From positions 20,776,934 through 20,840,933 of the forward strand of contig NC_063151.1 in the NCBI RefSeq assembly GCF_020921035.1: 64,000 nt of DNA, in the 5' to 3' direction. Position 1 is the first letter of the stretch. Every line of letters starts with the position of its first letter. Below the pieces are notes generated by a model that saw nothing but the letters and a program-made list of their open reading frames with translations, searched no databases and was not told where the DNA came from. Source of the DNA: Rhodamnia argentea. Taxonomy: Eukaryota; Streptophyta; Magnoliopsida; Myrtales; Myrtaceae. Of this stretch, positions 38,077-50,162 are shown piece by piece. A program made the translations under genes and the position numbers.

Positions 38077-40548
38077 TCACGTACAAGTTTTTCCCATTTG
38101 CCACCCAATTATCTTTTCCATGCAATTTTGGGAGGAGAAGAAGAAGAAGAAGATTTGATGGGGATTAAGAGAAAAATCACCTGCTGCGGGAGAAGCGAAG
38201 GGAAGCCTGAGAGGTTGGATAGTGGGAGGGGGAGGAGGGTGGAACTGGGAGAGGGAGCCCTCGCCCTGCGCAGGATAGTAGAGGTAAGAGGGTCCGGGGA
38301 TACGGTGCGCCCGGGGCGTGGAGTAACCTCCCCTCCCAGCCTGCACCGAGTAGCCATAGTAGTACGGGGAGACGCCTCCCGCAGCGGATGTCGAGGCCGG
38401 CGACGCCCCGTACATCTGCTGATAGTACTGTTGCTGTTGCTGCTGCTGGAGGATCGGATTGTACAGTGCCTGCCCCCAAAAATAATTTAATCCCACTGAT
38501 TAGCACATGGTTTAACCTCGTAATCCTTTCACTAATCCCATTAAATGAACATTGAGAGGGAGGGAGGGAGAGAGACTCACTTGATGGTATCCATATTCAG
38601 GAGGGTAAGTCGAGTACCTGAAAGCGTCACAATTCGTCACGATTAATCAGCTAATCGGGAAAAGGAATGGAGTTAGGTCGCACAAGGTTAGAAAAAATCG
38701 ATCTGTCCAAATAACATGGTACTTTGAAAGGCCGAGAAGTACGTAGTAGGACTTGCAAGTTTTGAAAGGGCTTCGTTAATGAGTGTCTCGAGATGCTTGT
38801 GAAGTCACATTCTAGCACATTTCTCGTGCTATGTGCGCTTACCGTATGATAATATCTGGTGAAGAAATATTTTCTCTTTCTTTTAATGTATTAATTGTGT
38901 ATAACGCGAGAAAACAATGGTTCTTAAATGACAAATTTAGCTCTTTTGGAATGCTTACCGGATTAATGAAATTCTTCCAAATCGAGTATGTTGAACTAAT
39001 ACTCCAGGGACACTTATTGACACGACCTTTTTCTTCTTTTGGACCGGATCGAAAATGCACGGACCGAAATTTCAATTTGCAAGCTTATTGCGGGCCACAT
39101 GCACGGTGCTTAGCTGTCCCTAACTCATCCTGTCAGTTCTAAGCTGATCCAAACATGAAAAACTCTAGTAAAATTCTAGCCCCGTACCACGGCTTGTTGT
39201 TTCAAAATGTGCACTTGTTCTGCCATGGTTACTGCACATGGTGCATCGATGGCAAGCCATCCCGCACAAGTAAAACTAAGAGGAATTACTTTCTCTTGAC
39301 TCGACTCGCACGACAACAAGAACATTACGCGAATTTTTATGCTAGGAGCTACATTTTAACATTACTTTGCAAAGTTGATCTCGTGACCTAATCTTGAGTC
39401 GCTCCACAGCATGATAGAAATGAAAATAAAGAAGCAAATGCTTAAATGATAAAACCCTTTAGTGGCAGGACGTGATGAGGGATGCACATGTGAATCTTTA
39501 TGCTGGTCAGAAACTACCCTCCCAGTTACAATTACGATGCCCGGTCAACCCTGACCGATTGTTTCAATGCTGACAACAACTGTACACTGCGAATGTAGTT
39601 TTCATTATATCCACCTTAAATAATAATTTAAAAAAAAAACATACAGACACACACAAAAAAAAAAAAAACCGGGCATCGAGAATAGTGAGGTGTGGACCAT
39701 TTTCCTCCTAGGATATGTGGCCAAGGACTGGCGTGATGAGCATCCAGAAAAGCAAACGACCCTTCTTTTGATTTTTACGGGATATGAATGCATGTGCAGA
39801 TAGATGAATATGCAGGTGGATAGATTGACGAGAGAGCTGACCCGTAAGGCGGATAGACGAACGGCGGCGGCGGCGGCGGGGGCGGCGGCGCTCGTCCGCT
39901 GTAGGGCGCGGTGCCGCTGGCTGCCGGCGGTGCTCCTCCTTGGTAGGGGTAATTGCCACCTTGTGCTCTCCCTGCAGTGGTCCACAGACATGTTGAACTT
40001 CTTGATAAAAGAATGGACAGTGAAGGGATTCCTCATCACAGACGTCACGTGTTCATCATTGCGAGTTTCGACATCAAAACGACAAGCGACCGGCATTGTG
40101 ATGGGTAGATCGTTAACGAACCTCGGGGCGGCGAAGGTCGTGGTCTGCCCATGGAAGCGATGTTGCAGTTGGCTCTTCTTCCATCGATGACCGGGTTGGG
40201 ATCAACGCAAGCTCTTCTCGCTGATTCCGGGTCGCGAAATGTCACCTTAAGTTATTTGTTCCCCCGCGCGGAAGGAAAAGGGCATAAGAGAGAGTACTCT
40301 CATCAGTTTCTACGGACAGACGTCGGATGAAAAAGGAAATAGAGAGACAAACTAGCACTTACAAATCCGTAGCCTTTGGACTTGCCGGTGTTCTTGTCCG
40401 TGATGATGACGGCCTCAAGGATGTCCCCGAACTGCTCGAAGTAGAGGCGCATGTCGTCGGTGGGGGTCTCCCAGGCCAGGCCTCCGACGAAGACCTTGGT
40501 CAACGTGGTGTCGCCGAACTGGGATCGGTAGTGCGGTGGGTAGGCCAT
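38077..40548 (-). CDS. RRM RNA-binding protein (single N-terminal RRM, Pro/Gln-rich tail)
   Basis: A single-RRM protein like the products of Arabidopsis At1g78260 and At1g22330 (ARP1/RBP24-type). It probably binds RNA in nucleus or cytoplasm; its targets are unknown. Exons: 40548-40363, 40245-40122, 39971-39842, 38617-38581 and 38469 onward, all in phase. The RRM covers about residues 17-93, with RNP2 KVFVGG and RNP1 KGYGFVTF, the latter split by intron 1. The tail has a GCN-coded Pro run, [12 protein letters not shown], a Gln run and a YYYGYS block. If exon 5 is read to its stop at 38077 the protein is 289 residues, near family size. However, a good donor at 38180 would remove the odd Phe-run ending, and I could not find the matching last exon. 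The start [13 protein letters not shown] is preferred to an ATG 14 codons upstream. Confidence 0.85.
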
Positions 40549-41170
40549 TGAAGTGCGAATGTCATCAAAAAGAGGGAGCTTCAGCTTCAAGGAGGACGTG
40601 CGCGCGTGCGTTTCTTTCTCTCTCTGCTCTTTTCTTTGCTTTGTTTCAGTGGCGATATCTTCTCTTCCACCTCATTTGGCCCCGCGACGCCGCCTCGTCA
40701 CCCGCGCACGAGTTGAGCTCGACCGCCGTCCCCTCCATGATTTTAGCTCATTAAGGGAATCGTTTGTGCTGATATTAGGGGTCTGCCTGTGATCGTTGCT
40801 GTTCTTGAAACCAAACACAAAGTAGGTCAATTAAAAGAACAAAGAGCACCTGGTGTTGCAGAGAGGGAGAGAGAGAGAGAGAGAGAGAGAGATCCGACAG
40901 GTGCAAGCGGTGATTTGCTGGCCGAGCTGAGGAGAGAGGGAGGGAGGAGGTGGTGGTGGGGTTTGTATATGTGGGAATGACAGCTGCTCGAGTGAGAGGC
41001 TTTTGTGAGAGAGAGAGAGAGAGGGAGGCCTCACTGTCTGATGCATTAATTTACACACCCATCCTCCAATCAATCAAAAGATTCAACTTCTTCTCCAATG
41101 TTTTGACCATCTCTGGGTTGTCTTCCTTGTGTTGTTTTTCTCTGTCCTCGTCTGGGTTTTGCCTCCCCTC
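40549..41170 (-). promoter_or_regulatory. RRM gene leader and promoter
   Basis: Two AG dinucleotide tracts (about 40869-40892 and 41006-41022; CT on the coding strand) lie in the presumed leader or proximal promoter. No other gene is seen. Confidence 0.4.
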
Positions 41171-44100
41171 CTTTTATCTTGACTAATTGAGTAACTTTGA
41201 TCAACCCCCTATCTCTTACCATGTCATTGTGGCTTCCTTCCTTTTCATCTTTTATCTTGCTTAGGAGGTCAAAAGAAATTCTCGCTCTCGTGGTGAATTG
41301 GATAGACCGTAGGGACAACGGCAACGGACTTGGCTAGACTTTACACATGATTACCGTACGAGTAATTACACCTAGTACATTGGTAATTTAACGATTTGAT
41401 ACAAGATTTTTGTTCCAACAATTTTTCATATCCGTATATCGTCGTAATAGCTAGCCATTCCATTCGATGAGAAACATTAGACCCTTCTTTTTTCTTTGAG
41501 TGCTTGTGAATTTTTGTCCCATCTTGATCGGAGGCATGACTTTGCACCATCGACCGGTGGTTTGTTACCGGCTAGTGTGTGAATAACAAGTGCCGAATGC
41601 TGTTAATTTGACGATAACGCGTGCATTAAAACTTGGTTGCGCTACCGAAAACAGGCGATGAGATGAACAATCGAAGAAAAAGGATGTAATTTACCCTCTC
41701 CCTTTTTTACTCAATCAGAGAACAACATAGATCATGGTTAACTTTCGCCTTTAACCTCGATTCCCTACTAGCAAACCTGCTTCCCTTTCCATGGAGGGGT
41801 GGACCCGTTACAGATCAGCATTGCCACTATCCTAGAGATTGATCATCATGATTTTCATGCAGGGTTTTTCCCTTCCTCGACACTCAATAATTGGTTTCCA
41901 TTGCTCGAGACTCGAGAGGGCCTGCAAAAAAAAAAAAAAACAAAAGACGTCTTGTGGTCAAGGTCAAGTGCTCATTCCTATCGATTGCATCGAGGGATAG
42001 AGAGGAGCGAAGACATTGTCTCCCCTGCGCATAACCGCGTCTGGTGTCAGCTGTGATTTTTAGGGTTTTTCCAACGACGCCGGTTAGCATTTAATCATGG
42101 TTTTCGAGTTTCATTTAGTGCATCCCTGAAGAGCTCTCGCTTGCTTTGCCTGCCCCTTGAGCTGTCACATAATGTGCAAAGTGAAGGCACAAATAAGCGT
42201 AGGTATGGTGTTGGGGGCGACATTTATGTGCACGACCTTAAGGAAAAAGTTAATGGCCTCTTCAAGGTTCCGCGTTGAAAATATAGCTACTCGTCGTCGT
42301 CGAATTATTAAGCCGGTTTCGGAGGGACAGGTGGGTGCCACGTTGGGTTCGATCCCGTGCCTTACACCAACTAGGAAACACAATTAAGGTGAAATTCTTG
42401 TCGACAAGGTCATGCCCGGGAAGAATCTTTACCTTAATCACGCAATTCTATCCTTCATCGTGTCTCCACATTATATGACTAGGATGTTTCGAGAGTTAGA
42501 AGAAAGAAGCGATTGCCTAAAAAGAGAATCCTTACTTCCATTCCATTTCACTTTGTCCGTGAATACATATACATGAGATATCAACATCAACGATTCAACT
42601 ACCAAGGCATAAAAATAAGACCATTTGAGGCGCAATCTATACAATTTCCAAATGTTCTTCTCCCTCTTTTCATCTTTTAACCTGACCCTCGCTTTTGCCT
42701 TTCTCTCTGTCATTTGCTTTGGAACAGCTTAGCTTAGACGCACAACAACACACAGCTCAGCTCACGCCATGCATGTTCTGATGCTTCTTTGACCCTGGCA
42801 TTTTACCCCCATAGTTTTGACCGGTCTTATCATGTTTTATTTTATTTTATTATTCTAGGGTTTCCATAGGCAAGGCAAGACGTCCGCCAACTTCCCCGAG
42901 GCCCAATCCAACATTCCCACATGGCCCCATGTTATTACCGACCTCGTTGTGATTTGCCCACTTCCAAACGACAAATGGAGATCGAATGGCGGCAGTTTGC
43001 GATGTCTTATCTTTTCTTAATAAAACAAACAGAAACTAGATTATCCTATGCAAAAAGAAAAACGAAACCCTAGAAAAAGGTGGTGGGAGATCATGTGAAA
43101 TGGGCGGTTGCGATGAGAACAAGATTACCGAACCGAGATCGTTCCTCGGTCAAACCCCAGAAACAAGAAAAAAAAAAAGAGCTGTTTCTTAGGTAAGCAC
43201 TGTGTTTATTGCATTATTCTTTTAGATTATATGCGCTCATGGCTGTCCACTATCATGTCCGTTAGCCATCAAAGAAGCTTGAAGCCATTTACCCTCGTTG
43301 GTCGTTCATCCACCAGTCGTGACCGGCATGTGAGCTTTACCTCAAGAAATGCTCGAACCCTGAACGTAAGTCAAACCACGGCACGGCGGGACCAGACCAA
43401 AAGACGGTCGGCAAGCTAGTCAGATCCTTGGAGCTTAGGTGGTGGGCGATGATGGACAGCCACATCGGCTTGCTCGATGACCAACAAGCTTCGAGCAAGG
43501 GGAAGGCTCCGATGCCGAGTGGGTTGGAGCTCCTCTGTCCTCGCTAAGCAAAAATATTAGTAACCCCTCGATCTATCGATGTCAATTCATAGACCCACAC
43601 ATATTAGATCAGTACATCTTCTGCCTTACACTCTCATTCCACCCGTGAGATTTTGTAGGACCACTATCAATTATTCTAAAAGCTTAAGTTATTAGATGAA
43701 AACGTGATTTATTATTTGATTACTCTAACACCACTAGTGCTACAAATTCTTGATGGATGGTTGAGGAGATGCTGAAGGTAGTTCCAATCGTGCCAAGGGC
43801 CTGATTGTCAAAGAGTAAAGATGACGATAAGGGAGATGCGCGATTTCAGCAATTGGCAACTTAACCATCTCGAAGTATCGCGGTTTGAATTTAGCGAGGA
43901 ATCGTATCGTCGATTTGGAGAGAACCCGTACAACTAATGATGGAAGACGTTCCAGGCTTACTTGAATCTTCTTGCGTTTCAATCAATCATCCGACCGCTA
44001 AAAAGATATTTCAACGTGGTCCGGACGTCTTGTACAGTTTATCTAATCAGCATACGCAAGTCTACTTATCTTGATCCGTGATCTTGCAGTTCCTCTCGTT

Positions 44101-44845
44101 TTTTTCCCCCCTCGAAGATTGTTGTTAAGGTCGGCTTACATAGAGATTGAAGACGACGGCTTTCTAAGAATAGAAAAAGGTTTGGAAAAGGAGATCTTTC
44201 GATGCGGCTAGCAGGGCCAGCACCGACAGCACATAATCATGTCATGTTCACAATCGAATTGGGTATTGAAGTACGTATTGTATACGGTTTTCGCGCACAT
44301 CGTATTTTGCTCTCCGGGCAAGTGGTAGACGTACACTGTCTAACATGATCAAACTCGGTTCATGAGAAAAAAGGACACGAAGTAACAACATTCAATCACG
44401 GGTCCTGTATCTTCATTTCCTGGACATCTACATTCATTACCGTCAGATGTGCGATGAACAAGAATCTTGAATAATAGTTATGCGTCTGTAGTCCTTGTCG
44501 ATTCAACTAACTATTCTAGTGCTTTTGCACTTAAAGCTTATGTCGCGGGGCTAAATGCTAAGGGGGCTTAGCTCGAACTTGTAAATAATCCATCGAGCTC
44601 GTAGAATGACAACCAAGGCCTTCCAGCACTAATTCCAGCATATCAAAACTAACGATGTTACTCGCAATCGACATCGCATGGGGTATAGATCATGTCGATC
44701 AACTATGTCCAAATCAGCGGTAATGTCCACCCCGCGTGATTAGTGGTTCATATGGGCTTGGTCAACATAATCAGTAAACCGTGCAGTAACTTCTATAGCT
44801 TCTTGTCTATTTGAGTCGAGACGAGGTCTAATTAATATGAATCTG
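41171..44845. other. Intergenic, no recognised gene
   Basis: No open frame here resembles a known family and no tRNA is seen. An A run lies at 41926-41940. The sequence is moderately AT-rich and not obviously repetitive, so it may hold regulatory sequence or transposon debris too old to recognise. Confidence 0.4.
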
Positions 44846-44847
44846 AA

Positions 44848-45220
44848 TTAGGGGTGATCGGTTCCCGATCTAGTCCCACCTAGGGGCTAGAAATCGGACC
44901 GAAATGATTGGTTCTTAGTTTCTAGGATTGGGAACCGAACTGGATGGTCTTGGAACCGGACCGGTTCATAGGTGGTCTAATGGAATTGGTGGATTATTAG
45001 TAGTGGTGAGTATCACGTACTTTAATTTTAATATTTTTAAAAAATAAAAAATAATCAATCCGGTTCCTCCCAAAAGCGGAAATCGGATCGAAGATCACCG
45101 GTCCAATTTTATGGAACAGGGAATCGGACCAGCACTCCCGAGAATTGGACCCTACCGGTCGGTTTAATCCGATCTGAAAGGTTCCCGATTTGATCGGTCC
45201 AACTTACTCGCTCCTAATCT
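44848..45220. mobile_element. Inverted-repeat element (hAT/MITE-like)
   Basis: The left end reads attaggggtgatcggttccc. The right end, on the opposite strand, reads attaggagcgagtaagttgg and continues into ggaccgatcaaatcgggaac. The interior is dense in gaaccggacc and aatcgg phrases. About 370 bases, non-coding. The terminal wording 'aggggtga' resembles plant hAT-type MITE ends, but no target duplication was established. Confidence 0.5.
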
Positions 45221-45639
45221 GCATGAGCTCGAGGGGAGGCGATATACGGCGCCATTTAGCCCGTAAAGAGGGCGTTGGCCAGCGTTAGGGACGACGAGAG
45301 ACAGCTATTAAGGTTAAGGACGAATCTCTGTCTGTCTATCTCTCTCCCAGGTAATAGTTTTTTCATGGGCAATGTGCGAGTCCCGTGAAGTGGCAGAGAA
45401 GATTCAGTCTTCTTCCCACGTGGGGTCGTATCGCTTACCTTGAACTGTGAGCTGTCTGTCCGTCCTTCATCTTCTTCCTTTTTATCGACTTCATAACATA
45501 AACATGACAACATTACAACATCTCTCCATGTTTTTGCAGGCAAGGGCGCCACTTGACTGACCAACCCCCACTGTCTCCTATTATCCACCACCACCGCTGC
45601 AGAAACCCCACCACCAATCGATGGCCACGCCGGGATGCG

Positions 45640-45678
<39 letters not shown>

Positions 45679-46807
45679 TAAAAAGCTGCAGCGGCTTGCA
45701 AAAACAACAGGACGGTCGAGAAGGAGATATGATCTCTCTTGTGTCGTTCCTCAGACTCCCCCCCCTCCACTTAGGGAAGCTCGATCGAATGCCTCGTGCA
45801 TGCTTCGCCCCTTTTCTTTATTACTTCTTTCTTGCTCGCGAAAGATCGCGATATCTGTTCACGTGATGATCAGGGTTTTAGCTTTCGCTTTCTCAGGAGT
45901 TCCCTTGTGCCTGCCTGCTGCCCCAAGTGGCTTCGCTTTGATCGCTCTTAAGGCCAGACATGACTCGCTTTCTCCGGTCGGTTTTTCAAGCTATTTTTCG
46001 TGAGCATGTGAAGAGAATGCATTCCCATTACATACACAGCAGCGGTTTATATGGAAAACGTGTTCAAAACTATACTTGAATCACTGATCGAAAAAGTATA
46101 TTACGTAGTGGACATATCTCGTTTTTCACGGATTTATTATCGCCGATGCAACCCTCGAAAGAGTCCTCATCTTGGATCTCACGTTCGAGAAAGGGGCAGG
46201 ATTTCATCGTCATTCTTCACTGTTCTCACTATTTTCTCTTGAAAAGAATGAACAATGATTAAGTTGCAGAAGGAAAAAAACGTCTCATGATTCTTTTATC
46301 ACATTCAAATGTGATGACTGCGAAAGGCAATTAATCCATTGATAAAGAGGCTAGAATAACCGACATAGGCGAACCACGATATTTCTATACTTTGGGACAT
46401 CGTTTTGTCAATTGGAAGTGCAGTCCATAGCGAGAATGGGAAAGAGGTGGAGGCTTATATAACTCCGAGTCACCTGATTAACCCAAGAAGATGGTTGCAA
46501 AAGCCACGTCATCATGTTGCAAGAGTCGCGTAAGGATGATGTCGTCGTGGGATTTGGCTTCCCGCGACTTATCACATGTCTAATATGCCGTCCGAAAGCG
46601 TACGCGATTGTACACGCGTTTGTTACGTGCCAAAAATGCGCGGATAGGGGACTACATCTAGTTCTTATTAGGAAGGGATAAAGCGCTTCAAGTTAATTTC
46701 CTCAAGGCTAGGGCTAATTACACACAATTAAAAAGGAACGTGCAAATTATGGATTCATCGAACGTAGCTCAATTATGTATTGTTTACACGACAACCGCAC
46801 CAAGATT
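45221..46807. other. Intergenic, no recognised gene
   Basis: A CT dinucleotide tract lies at about 45642-45670. Open frames around the tract are low-complexity and probably chance. Nothing else is supported up to the tRNA genes. Confidence 0.4.
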
Positions 46808-46892
46808 GGGGTGGTGGCGCAGTTGGCTAGCGCGTAGGTCTCATAGCTTCTGAGTGATCCTGAGGTCGAGAGTTCGAGCCTCTCTCACCCCA
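46808..46892 (+). tRNA. Elongator tRNA-Met (CAU), intron-containing
   Basis: The acceptor stem GGGGTGG pairs with TCACCCC (one G-T pair), followed by discriminator A at 46892. The D-arm GCGCAGTTGGCTAGCGC, the anticodon CAT at 46842-46844 and the T-arm GAGAGTTCGAGCCTCTC are all intact. An 11-base insertion at 46846-46856, one base 3' of the anticodon, is the canonical place for a nuclear tRNA intron. With it removed, the sequence equals the usual plant elongator tRNA-Met. It should need the tRNA splicing endonuclease and ligase. Confidence 0.95.
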
Positions 46893-47158
46893 TTCTCCTC
46901 CCCTCTTTTTCACAACTCTTTTCTTAAAGCACGGCTCTAATCTAATGTGCTCTTCTACAATTTCAGGATGTCACTTTGGATTTTCCTTTTCTTTTAACCT
47001 CTTGTTCTAATGTTCCAAGTCCGTATCATAAATTTAACAAGACCTTTGTACTCGGATTTTCATGCCACCTCACCTTCGGTCCTTGTTCTGTTTATGGAGC
47101 TACCTCGCGGCGCTCCATCATACATATATTGACAATATTGCCGGAACAATCAACAAAT

Positions 47159-47247
47159 CCGACCTTAGCTCAGTTGGTAGAGCGGAGGACTGTAGTGTGG
47201 TTCCACAGCTTATCCTTAGGTCGCTGGTTCGAATCCGGCAGGTCGGA
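47159..47247 (+). tRNA. tRNA-Tyr (GUA), intron-containing
   Basis: The acceptor stem CCGACCT pairs with AGGTCGG, with discriminator A at 47247. The D-arm TAGCTCAGTTGGTAGAGC, the anticodon GTA at 47192-47194 and the T-arm containing GGTTCGAATCC are intact. About 16 extra bases at 47196-47211 sit one base 3' of the anticodon and form the intron. With them removed, the sequence is the standard plant nuclear tRNA-Tyr. Confidence 0.95.
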
Positions 47248-47769
47248 TTACTTCATTTTTTACTTTTTTTCATTTTAGATGTCAACTTTCTTTCTTTCTT
47301 TCGTTTTTTACATTGATGATTCCCTCGACTATACATGGTTATTATGTAAGTCTTCCAATGACCGCTCAAAAACGACTTTGACATGCTCTTTGCTAGGCAG
47401 TACTTATGCAGAACCAGAAACTTATGCGGGCATTACATCTTAGTAAATCATGTTTTGTCAACCCAGCAACGCCAAACAAAATTCGCATAAAACCAGTTGT
47501 ATCATAACCACCGGTATTCTACTGAACCTCGTATTATTCTCAGCGCAATGAAGTACAAGTTTACATTCGACGTTCCAAAGTAACTCGGATAACATCGATC
47601 GATCACCATAAACATGAAAGACTGGAGAAACAATAACTAAAGCAGGCGAAACAGACAGTCCAGCGTACTAGTTTTTCTTGAACCAAACTCGACATCGTGA
47701 CGAAGTAACCCACAAGGCGGCATTTTGGAAACATGGCGAGACCTCGCATGCTCATTCCAGAAACAAAAG
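47248..47769. other. Spacer and LRR gene 3' region
   Basis: The T-rich stretch just after the tRNA-Tyr gene (about 47251-47271) can act as an RNA polymerase III terminator. The rest is probably the 3' untranslated region and flank of the LRR gene. No further gene is seen. Confidence 0.45.
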
Positions 47770-50162
47770 TCATCCACCTCGGAAAGGGGAATGATTCAGT
47801 GAGTGGGTTGAAACAAGTGCAGACGATGCATTTTTGTGAGCCGAATGGTGGTGAGAATGGCTCTTTGACTTGTTCTTGCTCTTGTTCCCGACACCGGCGC
47901 TGCTCTTGTTGACTCTGGAGGAGAGCAACCCGACTTGGCTCGTTCTCTTTGCTGCTTTCCTATAAGATCCCCGGCTGCTGCTCCCAGCAGCGGCTTTTGC
48001 TACGCTATCAGTGAGCACGTCTACCGCCCTCTGTTGCTTAATGGGCTGCTTGTTGAGATAAACAAGCTTTGGAAGGAGACTGCAAATTGCCTTGCGGAGT
48101 TGGTCATCGCTGATGTTGCTATGAATTGGATTTCCCAAGAGGTTCAGAGCTTGCACTGTACTGTAGTTAGCCACGAGCTGGCCGAGAGCTTTTGTGGTTG
48201 TTATTTTGTTGAAACTGAGGTCCAAGACCGTTAACTTCAACAGCCTATGAAGACCCTCCACATCGCTGATCTTGTTCCCGGCGAGATAGAGCTCCTTGAT
48301 AACTGTACAATTTGAGAGCCCTAGCACCGATGGAAATTTAAATTCCAATTAGTGTCATGTCAACCAAGCACTGTCATGAAGAGTTCTTAAAAAATTGGAG
48401 AAGTTACAACTTTTCATCGTATCACGGGAGCAAAGGGCATAGCTAATTACCATGTCCAATTCGAGAGATGCGGTTGTAGCTGAGGTCAAGTGTACGCAAT
48501 CTAGTCAGTTCTCTAAGCCCTTCAATAGCATTGATTTTGTTCCTTGATAAGTCGAGTACATGAAGCCCCTTGGGCAGCGAACCCGGAGGAATGCGAACTG
48601 CAAAAGAGATAATCACTGGATAAGAACATACATGCTACTATTGGTTATATCTCTGGAACAAGTTGTTCTTAATGGACAGCATACCTATGCAGTTGCCTGA
48701 CAAGTTGACGGACTTGAGACTAGAGAAAAGACACATGGTGGGAATGACTTTCAACCCCATTCCGGATACATGAGCCACAGAGGAGGAAGAATTGAGAGTC
48801 TGGATGACGCTATTTGCATGCAGCATCTCTTCCGAGAGATTAATATCCTGACGCCTATGCAAATGCACGGCGCTCCTTGTCGGAGATCTGATAGTCTCGG
48901 GTGAAGGCGGGTAAATGATAGCCTCATCACTGTTCTCAGCATCATCATCCACGATGGAGGTATCAATGCATAGATCCTTCACCCACTCGTCTACTCTTTT
49001 GAACGATGATGATTCTGCGGGGAAGGCGACCCATTGGTTCTGAGGCCATAGGCCAGAAGAGCCTCTGAGACCATCCCAGCCCTTTTTCTCATTCTTATTA
49101 TCATATTCAACTTGGTTTATGGATTCTTCTGTAAATGATCCTGGTGATTCCATCTTGCCAAACTTGAATGCCCTGTTAGGCTCAATAGTGTCGGAAGAGT
49201 AGCCTCCTTGCTGGTTGATAGCGGCCAAAGCAGGAATTGGCTTTGGTTTTTTATTCTGAGGCTTTTGCATGTTTCTGTGGCTCCAGAGGAACAGCTTCCA
49301 CCACAATCTCCTACTTCTTGAAGGAAGAACCTGGCTAGACGAATGCTTTTTCAACATTACTTTATCAGCGCTGCAGCGTGTCATCACCGACACTGGGCTA
49401 CCTGGAATAATATCCTCCCTCACTCCACGCGATAAGCCCTGCAGCTCTTTGAATGACTGAGATTTGGATGGAGGCAATTGATCTGCTAGCGTTCGCATCA
49501 CCTCCCTTGTATCTAAACCAGAACAAGAGCGCTTAAGCATCGGGGAACCCCAGAACTCTGCCTTCCTCATCCCTGGATCACTCACATGTCCACTTTGAAT
49601 CATGTCATTATCCCTTTCCACAAAATTTCCAGATTTAATCTCTGGAGAATCCAAATCGGTGTAAACAAGGTCGCCAGATATCATCTTTCCCTTGCTTGAA
49701 TGAGATTCTTCTCCGACCAAATTATTAGCTACATGTGATTGGAGATCTAAATCAGAGAAGTCCCTCTTGATGGAGACGTGCTCTTCATGCTCGTCTTCCC
49801 CCTCATATGCTACCTCAGCTGAATCAACCACAAGCGGCCTCTCATCACTCACGATCCTAACATTGCATTTCGAATTCTCCTCAACACCGAAAGGAACTGA
49901 CACACTGAAAGTCGTCAATTTCAACTCATCAGCCTTACATGGTTTCACGGGATGTTCAAGAGTCACTTGTACTGCCTTATCCTTGACTATGGTCGTTTCC
50001 TCAACAACCTATAAACAAGGAATCAAAAGGGTAAAGTTAGCAAATATCTAAGAGATGCAAAAGAAACCTCAGAGATCAAATCAATTTTTAATCAACAGTT
50101 GGCTAAAATCTCACCTTCTTCTTCCTCCCCATGAACCCGGAAAAGCAGTTAAGCTTAGCCAT
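47770..50162 (-). CDS. Leucine-rich repeat protein (SDS22/outer-arm-dynein-light-chain-like)
   Basis: Four coding exons (50162-50115, 50008-48685, 48597-48451, 48320-47770) close in phase and give 689 residues. The opening MAKLNCFSGFMGRKKK and the long acidic/Ser-rich N-terminal half with LWWKLFLWSHRN match plant proteins like Arabidopsis At1g78230. SDS22-type leucine-rich repeats run from about residue 440 to 600 (LKSVNLSGNCIG, LHVLDLSRNKINAIEGL, LRTLDLSYNRIS, IKELYLAGNKISDVEGL, LTVLDLSFNKIT, VQALNLLGNPI), ending in a cap with LLPKLVYLN. The tail is basic, Ser- and His-rich. Plants of this group lack dynein-driven cilia, so the 'dynein light chain' name reflects fold only; the function is unknown. 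The N-terminal MGRKKK-like start could bind membranes (inference). Confidence 0.92.

Noticed and set aside
45256-45675. A 139-codon minus-strand frame beginning with a run of Glu-Arg
   Set aside because: The opening is a CT microsatellite read backwards and the rest has no family resemblance.
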